From Calliopsis andreniformis (lineage: Eukaryota > Arthropoda > Insecta > Hymenoptera > Andrenidae), in the NCBI RefSeq assembly GCF_051401765.1, contig NC_135066.1, positions 21,889,501-21,953,500 on the forward strand: 64,000 nucleotides of DNA. Reading direction: 5' to 3'. Below, piece by piece: positions 37,780 through 49,339 of this stretch (position 1 is its first letter; each line of letters starts with the position of its first letter). Position numbers and translations under genes: made by a program. Below the pieces are notes generated by a model. That model saw only the letters and a list, made by a program, of their open reading frames with translations, did not search any database and was not told the origin of the DNA.

Positions 37780-39065
37780 TAGCAATAAACAAACAGGTTA
37801 CAAACATCACACAATCTATTACAATAAGTGAACTGGACCCAAATTATTTACCAGTACTATTTAAATTAGGGAATGAACACATAGATAAAATAAAAAGGAG
37901 GATTTTTGGATATAAACAGTACACTGGAAAAAATTTAGGGAGATTCTAGATAGGAACATTATCATTAAAAATAGTATAAACAATAAAAGGGAAATAGAAA
38001 TAGTAACTAATAATTTAACAAAAGCCGTATAAAAAGCAAAGGACAATACAGTCAGAACGAAAACAGCATTAGCTCACGGTATACAATTCAGTGATTCTAT
38101 AATAAAATTAATTACAGATTGAAATTACATTAAAAATAAATAGCAATGAACATGTTTACTGGTCTACAGAGAACTTTTCAAATTTTCAAGATATGGTGAG
38201 AGATGCAAGAAATAAAATTAAAACATATAGAAACGAAAAATGGATGCAGAAATTGTCAAAAATCAATGTAAAAGTAAAAGTTTATAGAGACTGACTAAGG
38301 TTTTAGAAACACAGTTTGAAGCTATCCCCACTTCAAAAAATGATAATAGAAGTGCACTAACAGATGAGGAAAAAGTCAATATGGTAGCAACACAATTTGA
38401 AATAATACACAGCATTGATTTAACTAATAATACACTTGAACAAAATAATATAATCCAACATATACTCAATTTTATCAATAACACTGACGAACAAGCAAAA
38501 GAGAGCAAATAAAATCATCCATCTCCACAGAAATTGAATAAAATAATCAAAACAGTAAGTTCACATGAAGCCCCAAGAGTAGATAGGATTAAAAGCGTAG
38601 TAATTAAAAATCCATCGAAAAAGCAATAGTTCAGTTAACTTATATAGCGAATGCAATTTTTAAAGATATGTATTTTCCTGAATACTGGAAAACAGCCAAC
38701 ATAATTCCAATTCCAAAACCAGGTAAAAACAAGCTATAGATCGATAAGTCTGTTAACCACGTTAAGTAAAATTACTGAGAAAATAATTTTAAATAGACTT
38801 CGTGAACATGAAGACAAATACAATCTTACGAAAGACGTACAATTTGGTTTTAGAAAACAACATAGTACAGTTCAATAAATAATACGCATAGTAAATGATA
38901 TGTCTAAATTTAAAAAAAAGTAAAATAAGAGTTTTAATCTTATTAGACATACAAAAAGCGTTTGATAAGGTATGAGTGGATGGATGGATAGAAAATGATT
39001 AAGCAAAAATACCTAGAGCACCTAATGAGACTAATTTATTCATACATGGCAGGAAGAAAATTTAA
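37780..39065 (+). pseudogene. LINE ORF2 fragment, reverse transcriptase part
   Basis: It starts with LPVLFKLGNE, which fits the stretch just after the endonuclease SDH motif. It continues through the linker (ALTDEEKVNM, TQFEIIHSI) in several frames. Reverse transcriptase blocks then follow: IIPIPKPGKN at about 38700, YRSISLLTTLSKITEKII, FGFRKQHSTV and LLDIQKAFDKV with the first catalytic aspartate, near 38945. The element ends before the YxDD active-site motif. At least five frame changes or stops are present. It has no catalytic potential. Confidence 0.78.
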
Positions 39066-39072
39066 AGTGACA

Positions 39073-39335
39073 TACAGGGTAGAATTATAAAGCGTTACAG
39101 ACGAATATCTCCAAAAATATTGATTATACACAAAAATGTTTCAGATGAAAGTTATTCAGCACCGAGGGGAGTATCATGTGGTGGGATTTTTATTTTTCCC
39201 GATGGACACGCAAAAGTGAGGTGAAGGTCACGACCATTTTTTCAAATGGTACCATACTTTCATTTTTTGAGTATTATAATGTATTTTAAGACGAATTTGA
39301 AAACTATCTATAGAAGGTCATTCAAGGTCAAACTT
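39073..39335 (+). repeat. repeat A, copy 3
   Basis: A clean copy that starts TACAGGGTAGAATTATAAAG exactly where the LINE sequence ends, so it either inserted into the LINE or marks a deletion border. It shares all the internal blocks of the copies at 20910 and 21548 but lacks the 210-bp 5' extension. Confidence 0.8.
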
Positions 39336-39929
39336 CTGACTTTCATATACCTAACTTTTATGTATTCTGATTTTCATGTACCTGAACGAAGAAAACGCTG
39401 TCCTAGTCTCTTAAATGCTATATTCGATTTACTTGGTTGATCTGAGTAGCATCGTGCATACAAATTTGCAGCCATTCTGTAATTTTTCCTGCACTCTCCT
39501 AGTACCACAGAAATATCGAAAGAATTTTGAAATATTTCCATTCTTACAACAAATTTAAGAAATACTACTGTTTAGCGATGGATAACTTAACACGAATAGC
39601 GATGAAAGTAAACTTACTATCTTGTAGAAAAATACAATAATACATAATACGTTTGTTTTCATTTCATTGATAATGACTTGGATGTTGTCCTTAGTATTGC
39701 TGATATTAAACACACATTATTGTTCTAGTGTGGTAGTTCGAAAGCACGAAACGTGTGAACGAAATGACTACACAATAATCTTGTAAAGCGAAAATCAAAT
39801 TATTTTTCAGAAATAAATTAAACAAAGCATTGTTAAGTGCATCGAAGTATAAGGTAATCATTTTGAACACTTACTAAAGCACAAATAAAATGCAATCACG
39901 TTAAACTATCAATACATTTATTTCAAACA

Positions 39930-40401
39930 CCTTTTCAGCATTTCCCTGCAAGTTTGATCGAAATTCGTCTTAAAATAAGCTATAGTACAAGCAAAAAATA
40001 AAAGTATGGTTTCATCTGAAAAAATGGTTGTGACCTTCACCTCACTTTTGCACATCCACCGGGAAAAATAAAAATCCCACCACATGACATTTCCCTGGGT
40101 GCTAAACAACTTTCAACTGAAACGTTTTTGCGTATAATTAATATTTTTGTAAATATTCGCCTGTAATGCTTTATAATTTCCATCCTGTTTGATGATGTTA
40201 AATCTACACAAAGGGGAATGAAAGCAGGTATTCCCTAATTGTCTGTATTAGGTCCAAAGATATTTAAAATATATCTTAAATTAAAATATGGTTTAAAGCT
40301 CCTCAGTACAAATAAAAAATAAGAGATTGATATATACATCCATATTAAGACTTATTATAATATAGTATACAGCACCTGTACGGTGTTCCTCAGCACAAAC
40401 T
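39930..40401 (-). repeat. repeat A, copy 4, inverted, with 5' extension
   Basis: The reverse complement matches 21336-21838 along its whole length, from AGTTTGTGCTGAGG through CATTCCCCTTTGTGTGGA and CATCCTGT to the CCCTGCAAG end. The pair at 21.3 and 39.9 kb share more sequence with each other than with the two short copies. Confidence 0.8.
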
Positions 40402-40404
40402 AAT

Positions 40405-41125
40405 TTAAAACTTTTACAAGTCTTTCAAAATACGTACTTTAGATTAATTTTAAGTAGGGGTAGGTGTAAAAGAATAAAAACATTACACGAAGACGCACCG
40501 TTGCCGTTAATATGGGATTATACTAAAAAAAATGTTTCAAGAATTTTATACAACCAGGCTTAATAACGATAACAAGCTTCTGAACAATATAAACAAGATA
40601 AGATATAATAATACAACATTCATGCTTAAACACAAACTACTATACTAAAGGCTACCATTATTTTATCAAAGTACTTAAGCACAATTAATATAATTCATAT
40701 ATAGTAATATTAGTACTATTCATAAATAATATACTAATATGATAGCGTAAGTAGTAATATAGGGGTAAAATATGAATGAGTGTGCATGTATGAATAAATG
40801 AATGAGAGAATAAGAAAACACTACAAATATATTTGTTTAAGCATTAATTTTGCTTAAAGCATTAGAATCAAAAGGTATGAAGCATTTGTGACTGTAGAAA
40901 CACGTTTTTCCTTCTGTGTTATTGTTTTCCAGTAAAATTATTATAAACAGACATAAATCAGATTCAGAATTTTTATACACAGTATGCCAAGAGTGTTAAC
41001 AAAGTGCAAATCAATAAAAGACGCAATTGAAAGTAGAGATCTTCAAGAGTAGGCAGGGACTTTTAGTTTATAGAAAATTTGCGACAACTGTATGATTTAA
41101 TTAGGTTAAGTTAAGGTTAAGTAAT
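40405..41125. other. intergenic DNA
   Basis: AT-rich and without a recognised gene. It ends in AGGTTAAGTTAAGGTTAAG (about 41103-41121), a short degenerate relative of the insect TTAGG repeat that is far too short to be a telomere. Confidence 0.5.
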
Positions 41126-41129
41126 AAAA

Positions 41130-41990
41130 AGGACCGTACGGCCCCTTGCGAGAAACACGTGCCGACAGTCGCCTCCTAGAGGACCTTACCGTAATTCCGA
41201 ATTCACGCTAATTTCGGGTAACTCCGTGCCGAGCGCACACGACGTTTCAGGGCCATATAAGTAGCCTGAGGGACCCTGATGCCGTCCCCGTCGCCCAGCA
41301 GCGCAGTTTCCAGATCCAGGTGTCGCATACTACCGGAAGAAGCAAGGGCACTCCACCCTCGGAGTTGTGGAACTTGCCACTCTTGCGGAGGACCTAAGGA
41401 GCCAAGGAAAAATCTACCGTACACGAGCCGGGGAAAGGTTCCGCGGTGCCGTCCTTCTGGAGGGGCTCAATGGAGAAGGCGAGGGTGGAGGCGAGCTCGG
41501 AGGTCGTTGTCCAAGCGGCAAAAGCCATACATGGAAGTCCTGGGGAAATCTCCACGATGCCAGAAAGCGGATCTTCGCCGGAGAAGAGCGGGGCCCCATT
41601 CCTCGAGTGCGTACCTGGACTAGAGCGAGTACGCGTAGGGGCTGTGGCGCTTGCGCGGGAGAGGGACGTGCCGCGAATCGGGGGGGTCGTCTGTTCGCGT
41701 GCTAAGCACCGTCACTCGTGTTGTAGCTAGTACCGAGCTGTTACGTAGCGAAAAGTACGAATTGCCGACTTGGGATTCTCTAGTCTACTGTCCAACCCAC
41801 GACCTGTCTCATCCCTCCAGGAGCTGGCCGAAGTTCTGCCGTGACCTGCACTGCGGGTTGCATTTGGTTGTCGATCCTTTACATGAATCGGCGTGAGAGT
41901 GCCTGGCGCCCAGCTGCAGAGCAGATCGCCCGAGGTTATCAGGACCCCTTGCCTCGAGCTCACGGCAGCTCGACGCAGGGAAAACACCTG
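41130..41990. other. GC-rich block, unrecognised
   Basis: About 860 bp with GC content far above both flanks and abrupt borders. Up to six frames are open on both strands for 60-126 codons, as expected in GC-rich DNA. The plus-strand frames at 41279-41623, 41367-41705 and 41446-41730 are rich in Arg, Gly, Ser and Pro and overlap each other. No zinc knuckle, endonuclease or reverse transcriptase motif is visible. A GC-rich gag fragment of an R1-type LINE is possible but unproven. The sharp change in composition suggests an insertion. Confidence 0.4.
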
Positions 41991-42299
41991 ATAGTATATA
42001 GAAAATTATATTTGTTAATAAATACGTTGAAAAAAGGTAGTGACTCAAAATCTGCAGGTCCCAAGTTCCAAACTCTCGATAGATTTTTATTTTTTTTTTC
42101 AATTTGTATTTTAAGTAATTATAATTTTGGTATACCTTTTCACAGATTGGAATTGTTTTGTAATAAAAACTTTCCTCATTTTCTTCAGACGTTAAATTTT
42201 TATATTAATTATGTAGAATGATATTAATGTGTTTGAGTTGTTCCAGCTCCTACAACAAAGATGAAGATATCATCGATGATACATCTCACAACAAAAATG

Positions 42300-42828
42300 G
42301 AGCTTTTCTGAGCTACCATATTTCCTTAAACGTATTTCTATCGTGCAAGGTATAACCGGCATTTATAGCCTTCTTGAAATCTTTTATTACATACTCGAAA
42401 ACTTTTGCTAATTTTTCTTGTTTGGTTCCTCCTCTTTTGATCTTATTAGCTTATCGACGTAATTGCTATTCGGCAGAAATAAGTTTAAAATTATGTTGAA
42501 CTGTATTAAGTTTACGTCTTTTCTTTCCCACCTTTTTAGAATGCAACAACCCTCCACTTACAGTGGAGATATGTTTCTTCGGACCAGTTTTCATCGTTAT
42601 CATTTTCATTACAGCTTCAACTTCACACTGTTTAAATTGGTCCAGAAAATCCAATAAAGACTCTTCCGAAATTTCAAGTGTATTAAATTCAAGTATGCTT
42701 TCAAGCAAAATTTTCTCTATAGACTCCTTCAATTTAATTTCCTCCCTTATCATGGAAATTCCTATCAAGTACATTGTTTCGAATGTTGCTAGTAACAAAT
42801 TCAACATGTTTATCGAATTAATAACCAT
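42300..42828 (-). pseudogene. unrecognised open frame with out-of-frame continuation
   Basis: A 120-codon minus frame (42466-42828) starts with ATG and encodes a charged, probably helical peptide with Leu- and Glu-rich stretches, ending in a basic block (KKVGKKRRK). Past its stop, the same strand continues in another frame with KQEKLAKVFEYVIKDFKKAI before further stops, which suggests a longer, broken gene. I do not recognise the family. It could be a host exon remnant or a transposon protein. A 107-codon plus frame overlaps it and is probably the shadow. Confidence 0.3.
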
Positions 42829-42899
42829 TTTTAATCACTGGAATAGCAGAATTACTTCCATCAACACGTCAAGTACTCGGCTGTGACTAAAGAACGCGT

Positions 42900-44530
42900 T
42901 TTCGAGGAAGAGAATAACAACATCTTGCCATAAACAACGCGTAATTCGATAACGTTACAAAAATAAAAAGTAGCCAGCTGACTATGTGTATTCTGTACGA
43001 ACGAAATCAAGTGTCATTTCACAGATATTTGATTTTTTCACATTTTTTTATTTTTTACAGTATTTTAATCTCAACTTACATATTTAACAATAATTTAATA
43101 TAATTTTTTTTAAAATAATATTATTTTTATTAATGAAGTACTTATGCAAAACTCGATTTTCAAGAGAAAATCTTTTCTTGAATTTGATCGACTCCTAATA
43201 AAAAAAATGTAGTCCACCAATCAGGGGTGGTGCACCCCTCAGTAAGAGTCGGAGGTAATGGAACCAGTAATTTGTTGTCCTGCAGTAATTTATTCGTATA
43301 AAATCCAAGGTTTGTTAAAAATTTTAAGAATCTTCTTGCAGGTTTCAAGTCTTAAATGTACATTTAAACGATTAGGAGTAGTGTACCCCGTGATAAGGGT
43401 GACTGACAACAGGGACATTATTCACCCACCCAAATATGCTACAAATTAAATTTGTATCAAGTCTAATAATAATTTTTTAACTAACTTAAGTTATTTCTCG
43501 TATTTCATCTTATTAACTTCGAGTGGTAGTTTTAGCCTATAAATATGAAAACGGGCCAATATAAAAAAGCACGTGCCTTATATTCTTTGGTCCTGTATAA
43601 CATATCTGAAAACGAAAACAATCGGGGGCAGACATCTAGAAACCCTTCATTCTTAGAAAGAAAGTATTATTGGCAGTTATCCAACCGCCTTTCTTGAGAA
43701 ATCTATTATCCTCTAAATATACATATGTCCAAAGACTTTGTTGTAATTCATGAAAACTGTATATTGGTACACGATATTCTATAGAATGCCATCGCTCTAT
43801 CTTAATACTCGTCACTTAAAATGTTATAAAAATCTCTGGGAGTTTCAGCGAAAGGTCCTGTGGCGTGTGTTAACAGCCAACTCGCCCTTGCTTCGATGAA
43901 TTCGTTGTTAGGTATATTTGTCTTTAGTTTTCGTAGCGTTCTCTTTTCTAGATTTCCTGTCTTTTTTTTCGACTTCTTCGCTCTCAAGGGTTCGTCCGAG
44001 CCTGGTCATCATCAAGCATATTTGACGACCAGACCAGGGTGACCTTAAGGACTATTTCTTTATATTCTAAGCGCGGGATACTCAGTCCGGAGCAGCCAAG
44101 TCGGAACGTTAGAGATTCCTGTAGCTATTTACCTAAGTGATACAATAAAAACAGTCCCTTTATAAGATAAGTCGGAAAGTGAAAATATAAGGGCAATCAT
44201 GAAGGTCGCGTGGCTCATGGCTCATGGCTCGTGAGTCGTGATGTTTGTCGGCGACTTGAATAGTTGAATACAGCGTTTTAAGAGTGAGAGAGTAAAGCTG
44301 ACATTCGTCTTTTCTCGCGAGTTTCCGAAGCTATCCGAAGTGGTCCAAAGGGCCAAGCTCACGTACATGTGTCTCTTGCAGTAGAATGTGTAATGGAGGG
44401 GGACTCACTGTGTGGCTTTATTTCGCATTTATTGGGCAGCCACGTGCTTGTAGGTAATATTATTTCTATAATGAAAACTGTAACAGCAGATACCGACCAA
44501 GCAATCTCGAAAAGTCACGTGACTACCCTA
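42900..44530. other. intergenic DNA
   Basis: No supported gene. A 61-codon minus frame (43802-43987) with a Lys/Arg-rich start lies in a patch of higher GC, but its motifs are not recognised. A short triplication of TGGCTCATGG-type sequence lies at 44211-44232. Confidence 0.45.
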
Positions 44531-44534
44531 GGCC

Positions 44535-44640
44535 CTTAAATTAGTTTTTTCAAATGATTGATGCTCTGTGGAAGATTGATTTCTGTAGGGCGAATTTTTC
44601 GAGAGAACGCATATACTTGATGTGCTTTGTTTTACTTTGT
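44535..44640 (+). repeat. direct repeat, copy 1 (matches 46770-46875)
   Basis: It shares TTTTTTCAAATGATTGATGCT, GAAGATT, a GTAGGGCGAATTTTTC-like block and CATATACTTG with the sequence 2.2 kb downstream in the same orientation. The function is unknown. Confidence 0.65.
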
Positions 44641-44879
44641 TCAGATTTTTTAGGGGGATTACATATGTCAGAAAAATTGTATTACGTATGTATATCGCAT
44701 TTCTTAGTCTACCTCGAAAACAGAGAAGTTTCGTTATTTCTTACTCTCGTTTCATGTTTTTGTATTCATACATCGTAGCAGCAGTTAATCACAGTGACTA
44801 TAATTTCAGTGTTATCGCATGCAGCCTTTTCTCTCCGTCGTTCTCAGGAGAATAAGTCGTCGTGAGTAATAAATTTTGC

Positions 44880-45710
44880 CTCCTGCTTCGTTCCTGTACC
44901 CGATTGTTTCCCTTCTTCCCTTCACCCCCAGCAACTAGACGTCGTCTCTCGCAGTACCTACCTACATTTCACTTTACTTCAGGGAATACTTTGTGCAAGT
45001 TCTGCGATTGTTTACGCCTTCGTTAGCTTTACGCGTTCACTATCGTTGTGTTCCAAGTGTAGTATCAAGTTGAAAAGAATATGTTTCGTTAACAAGGGGG
45101 AGGAGGATGGATTATCATCTAAAGGGAACAATTTAGAAATTGCATACAATTTTATTAAATTTAGTAGCCTGGAATATAATTTTATACATGCATTAAACAC
45201 TATTTTGTTTAAATTTTGTTTTTGCGAGAGAATATAAAAAAACACATGCTAATTTTTATATTCCATTGTTTTGCATTTGTTTTATCAATGAAGTAAATAA
45301 TTCAAGAGTGATCATATATTGCTCATTATGTGCAACAATATAACCATAACTCGAGAATTATAATTTTTCGAGAAATGAGGCAATAATGTTGGATGACTAA
45401 CCTTCTGTTAGCTCTGTGTCATTGATAGGCACTAGTTGCTATTTAGTTACTCCTGTTTTCACTTTTGTAACACTCAGACAATCTCAGACAATTTCATCTA
45501 TTCTTTTCTATCCTTTTCTTTCTCCTATTATTGACTTTCTTCTCTTCCTACTCTTTTCCATCTTCATTTGTCACTTCTATTCTATTCTAACGCTACTTTC
45601 TATCCCCCTTTTTAATGGATGCTATCCTTTTTTCTATTCATCTTTCTTCAAATCATAATAATTGATATCAATAATGCGGAAAATAGAATAAGATAAGGCG
45701 TATTCTAAGA
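44880..45710. other. intergenic DNA
   Basis: AT-rich, with a TC-rich stretch at 45480-45620 and no recognised gene. The short frames are compatible with chance. Confidence 0.45.
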
Positions 45711-45715
45711 ATTTC

Positions 45716-46060
45716 AAATTTAAAAGGAACCGCACGACCGTCAGAGATCAGATTCCTTTCCTGGCAATCGTGGTGTTAGCACGAATATCTTGAAGGCAGC
45801 TGATATACTCGTGCAGTGGTAATAAGACCGCTCTTTTAGCAGGCAGCGATTGTTCCGAGGAGGGGAAAAAGATAGTTTATGCTCCTTTTGAGACTAGCCG
45901 TTCGTACACTGTAGCAGACGAATCCAAACAGTCAACAAGCACCCAGAAGCAATTCGAGATCTCGAAGAGTTTTGAGACCACTAATACAAATAATAAATTG
46001 GGAATACATTACCAAAGCGTTTAAATCGAGGATCCTCGTACTACGAATTAAATTATAAGA
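45716..46060 (-). repeat. diverged copy of the solo-LTR family
   Basis: The reverse complement matches the central part of the LTR at 55126-56416 in order: GATTCGTCTGCT, AAAGGAGCAT, AAGAGCGGTCT, then GAGTATATCAGCTGCCTTCAAGAT. A GAGGATCCTC block upstream also recalls the LTR copy near 63930. The ends are not preserved, so this is a partial or strongly diverged copy in opposite orientation. Confidence 0.6.
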
Positions 46061-46769
46061 CTGGTTGGCATTCTTGTCTTAAATTCTTAATCATAATAGC
46101 GACTTCCTTAATTATTACATAGATTTATACCATCGTTATCATAATCATTAACTATTGTTAATCGAATTTTCTTTATTATTATATTGTAATTAAGAGTAAT
46201 TATACATTTCAAGTTAGAAATTATTATTAAAAGTTGCCAATAAAGTCCTTATTTAAAAAAAAAATAGTGAATATTGTCAAATAAACTAATTATTATAAAA
46301 CATCTAAGCCTGTAGATTTTATTCTTTATCTTCACGTCACCCGAATCCCTTTCTTTTCGTTACATGGAAAGCCTCTCTCCCATGAGCAACGTAGCTCCGC
46401 ACACCTAGGTCGTTCCTAGTACAAATTCGTCGGGCTTACTCATACTTATTTAAGGACTCTGGTCATCCTCTTCCTACTATACTAAATAGCTTATACGGTA
46501 CTAACTGTAGCATAAGTAATGATTTTTGTAAGTTGATTTCTTGCCATAAAAGTGAGGGCGTACTCCATGTGGTGAAACATGATTTTCGTGTAGCATGTGC
46601 AAGTAGCGTTAAAAATATTTTTAATGAAAGGCACATGGTAGCGTTAGAAATAAGATTAAAAGTGATAGTTCTTGGGACTACAATAATGTTTTGGTAATGT
46701 TTTGTAATGTTTTGGTAGAATTATTGCGCTTGGTGTTTCCCCATGATTTAAATGGATTTGTTTGTCCTA

Positions 46770-46875
46770 ATATCTTAAATTGGTTTTTTTCAAATGATTG
46801 ATGCTTTGTAGAAGATTAGTTTTTGTAAGGTAAATTTTTCAGGGGAAGGTATATACTTGGCGAATTTTTTTTCAC
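46770..46875 (+). repeat. direct repeat, copy 2 (matches 44535-44640)
   Basis: The counterpart of the 44.5-kb copy, beginning TTTTTTTCAAATGATTGATG. The flanks of the two copies do not match outside this roughly 105-bp unit. Confidence 0.65.
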
Positions 46876-46879
46876 CTTT

Positions 46880-47327
46880 TTAAGCTTTTTCGGTGTTCAG
46901 ATTCAGGCTGAGAACATTTCCTTAATTTTTGTCACAGTCAACCTACGTTTCACGTGACCTGCTAACATTCTTCTAAGGCCTCGTTTAGGCAGGGTTGTCT
47001 TGAAGTCGAACAGAGCTGAGAACATCCTGAGAAGATAGATAAATGGAGAAGACGTGCTGCAGACAAATTTAGAAGATTCCGGGGATAATCGAAAGTACCT
47101 GAAAATCCTCTTGGCTGTCTGGACGGGTGTTTGCCACACGCGGCGAATCCCCTAGCTCGATGTTGAGATACAGTATTCTCTCGATAAAGGTGAAAGCGTC
47201 CTATGCGTTAAATGTGAAAGTTTTACCGTGACCACTAAAATAATTAACTTTGGAACCAGTGAAGCAATTAGTACTGCAGCAGAGGCGGTACAAAGGTTTG
47301 TGAAACAGTTAGTATTGTACCATACAT
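46880..47327. other. intergenic DNA
   Basis: A 78-codon minus frame (46903-47139) is present but has no recognised motif. Nothing else is seen. Confidence 0.4.
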
Positions 47328-47475
47328 GTATGTAATGTATACATTACATACTACATTACACCATTACATTAGTATGTAATATATACATTACATACTACAT
47401 TACACCATTACATTAGTATGTAATGTATACATTACATACTACATTACACCATTACATTAGTATGTAATGTATATC
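47328..47475. repeat. 44-bp tandem repeat, 3.3 copies, palindromic
   Basis: Units begin at 47328, 47372, 47416 and 47460, exactly 44 bp apart and almost identical. Across unit junctions the sequence AGTATGTAATGTA followed by TACATTACATACT forms a perfect 26-bp palindrome; one copy has a single change (ATATAC). This DNA can form cruciforms or hairpins. It lacks the unique spacers of a CRISPR array. Confidence 0.95.
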
Positions 47476-47479
47476 TTTT

Positions 47480-48340
47480 ATTATAAAGTTTAAAATAATA
47501 CTACGTTTGAAACGTATGTAATGTGATGTAGAATTCGTGTTTTCTATACGATGAATGTAAATATAAACAGGAAATTTGTAGTTCTCTCACCAACAATCGT
47601 GTCAGAAGTTGTGGAAAGCGACACAAACAGGGAGCTTAATCTTATGTATGAGCTTAATAGTATGCACAGACCTCTGTTCTTAAAATATTGGCCCTTAGGG
47701 CCTTGGGCAAGCCATGTAATAAATCGTTGCTGACTCCTAGTTTTTCTCTGTATTCTGTCACATTCCCCGTGTTTTGCAGTGATATTTTAACCCACAAATA
47801 ACTACGTGTCTGTATGCGTCAAGTACGTGCTGGGCTCTGCCTGAGTGGTGTCGCGCTGTCTCATTCTTCCGCATATTTTGACAATTTTATAGCGCTTAAA
47901 CGGAGCGCTTTCGGGCCATGGTTCCTTTTAGACCTTTTTCTACTCGACACATAGAACACATTTATGCGAACAAAATTAACAATTTTTTCCAATGTTATAA
48001 ACAATTTTGTGGCAACTCTTTTTTCAAATGTCCACCGATCTAGAAGTCTATTTTCACCTCTAGGAGCCGCGACCATTACTTTTTCCATATTCTATACATA
48101 CCGGGTAAAAAAATTTTTGGTGAAACGCTAAAAATAATAAGTGCCCTTGTCAAACGACATGTCGAGTTGTTCTTGTACAATCATTGTTTATGTAAAAGCT
48201 ATAGACCTCCCTGAATGAAAACTATTTTATTCTATATATATACAAACGCATTATTCCCCACGCCATATCACCTCATATCTGGTTGTGAAATGCGGAAGGC
48301 GTACGTGAAACGTATAATTTCCTAGAATTATATGCATAAC
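47480..48340. other. intergenic DNA
   Basis: No gene recognised. A 75-codon minus frame at 47861-48088 has no motif. Confidence 0.45.
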
Positions 48341-48349
48341 ATAAATAAA

Positions 48350-48570
48350 TGTAACCTAAATTATATCGTGTTTAGTATCATTCTAATCAGAAAAATGTCA
48401 CGAATATGATAAAAGAGTAGCGTAAAACAGAATCAGAAATAAAAAAGTTTTCCTTATGTATTATTATTGTCTCGCCGATACGCGACCATTAATCTTTGCC
48501 CAATTACCTCGACTCTCAGTCCCTCTCTCTCGCCGACTAACTATCTATTTACACTTTTGGCAAACTATAA
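48350..48570 (+). repeat. M repeat with downstream arm
   Basis: It carries the core TATATCGTGTTTAGTATCAT followed by AATCAGAAAAATG. An arm sequence then follows (AAAAAAGTTTTCC, ATTGTCTC, CGACTCTCAGTCCCTCTCT). The same order occurs at 56652-56890, so the repeated unit is at least 200 bp. No coding potential. Confidence 0.65.
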
Positions 48571-49339
48571 GCAATGTAGTACCTGTGCGATAAATGTGAC
48601 TCATCGGACCCGAGGGTTTCACATTTATCGAGATAATATTGTAGACCCAATTGGCGTTGTCCCGTACGTTGCTGAAAAGAAAGTCTTTCTTTTATGCAAA
48701 ATTCACGTTACAACTATGTAGAAATACTATACAAAATTTTATTTATACCAAAACCACAACTGCAGACGGGTATAGACATTTAGAATTAATGATAGACGAT
48801 ATAAGTAATCATTGATACTAGTTGACTTAATAAGATTGAACACACGTATTAATTGTATGTCTAACTATTGTAGAATTTTCTCGTTTCTGTATTCTATTCG
48901 TTCCTTGAAAATAAAAAGTAAGTTTAGAGTAATACCGTACGAGGTACAAATCATTCCGTGTTCTCAACCTGGAATTATCATTTTAATAGGGATGTATATT
49001 GTCTTTTGCATCGACAAACTTGTTTTTCTATCTGTTTTAAATTTCTGGACGTTTTAAAAGCGGTTTATTATCCGGAAATGTATTGAAAGGCAGCCTAGCT
49101 AGAAAGTACGTTTATGGACTGTTTTGGTTATAAATCCATTCACTCAAAAACAGTGGTTCAATGTCAAGGTGACGAATTACTGTAATACAGTAAAAGTTGG
49201 ATAACAGTTTGAAATTTGGGACTGGTGGCAAGCAGCTATCGAACGTAGGTAAAGATTCTTTCCCCTGATTGAACTCGAACCGAGGATCCGAGTTTCCTCT
49301 TGAAGTGTTTTGAACGTAGAAAAGGACAGTGAGTGAAAG

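Larger units (their letters stand above)
36746..39065 (+). mobile_element. second Jockey-type LINE, internally deleted and 3' truncated
   Basis: ORF1 with three zinc knuckles (from 36746) is followed, after a short unclear stretch, by ORF2 sequence that begins at the very end of the endonuclease region and runs into reverse transcriptase. The endonuclease itself is missing. The element stops at 39065-39072, where repeat A copy 3 begins with TACAGGGT. It is a different lineage from the LINE at 9.6 kb: its sequence is very A-rich and its zinc knuckles are spaced differently. Confidence 0.8.

Noticed and set aside
41100..41125. Telomeric TTAGG repeat
   Set aside because: Only three degenerate units (AGGTTAAG-type) are present; far too short and irregular for a telomere.
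43802..43987. Lys/Arg-rich 61-codon minus frame as a gene or retroelement fragment
   Set aside because: Too short, no recognised motif, and no continuation in neighbouring frames.
47328..47475. Possible CRISPR array
   Set aside because: The 44-bp units are contiguous, with no unique spacers, and the surroundings are eukaryotic transposon DNA without cas genes.
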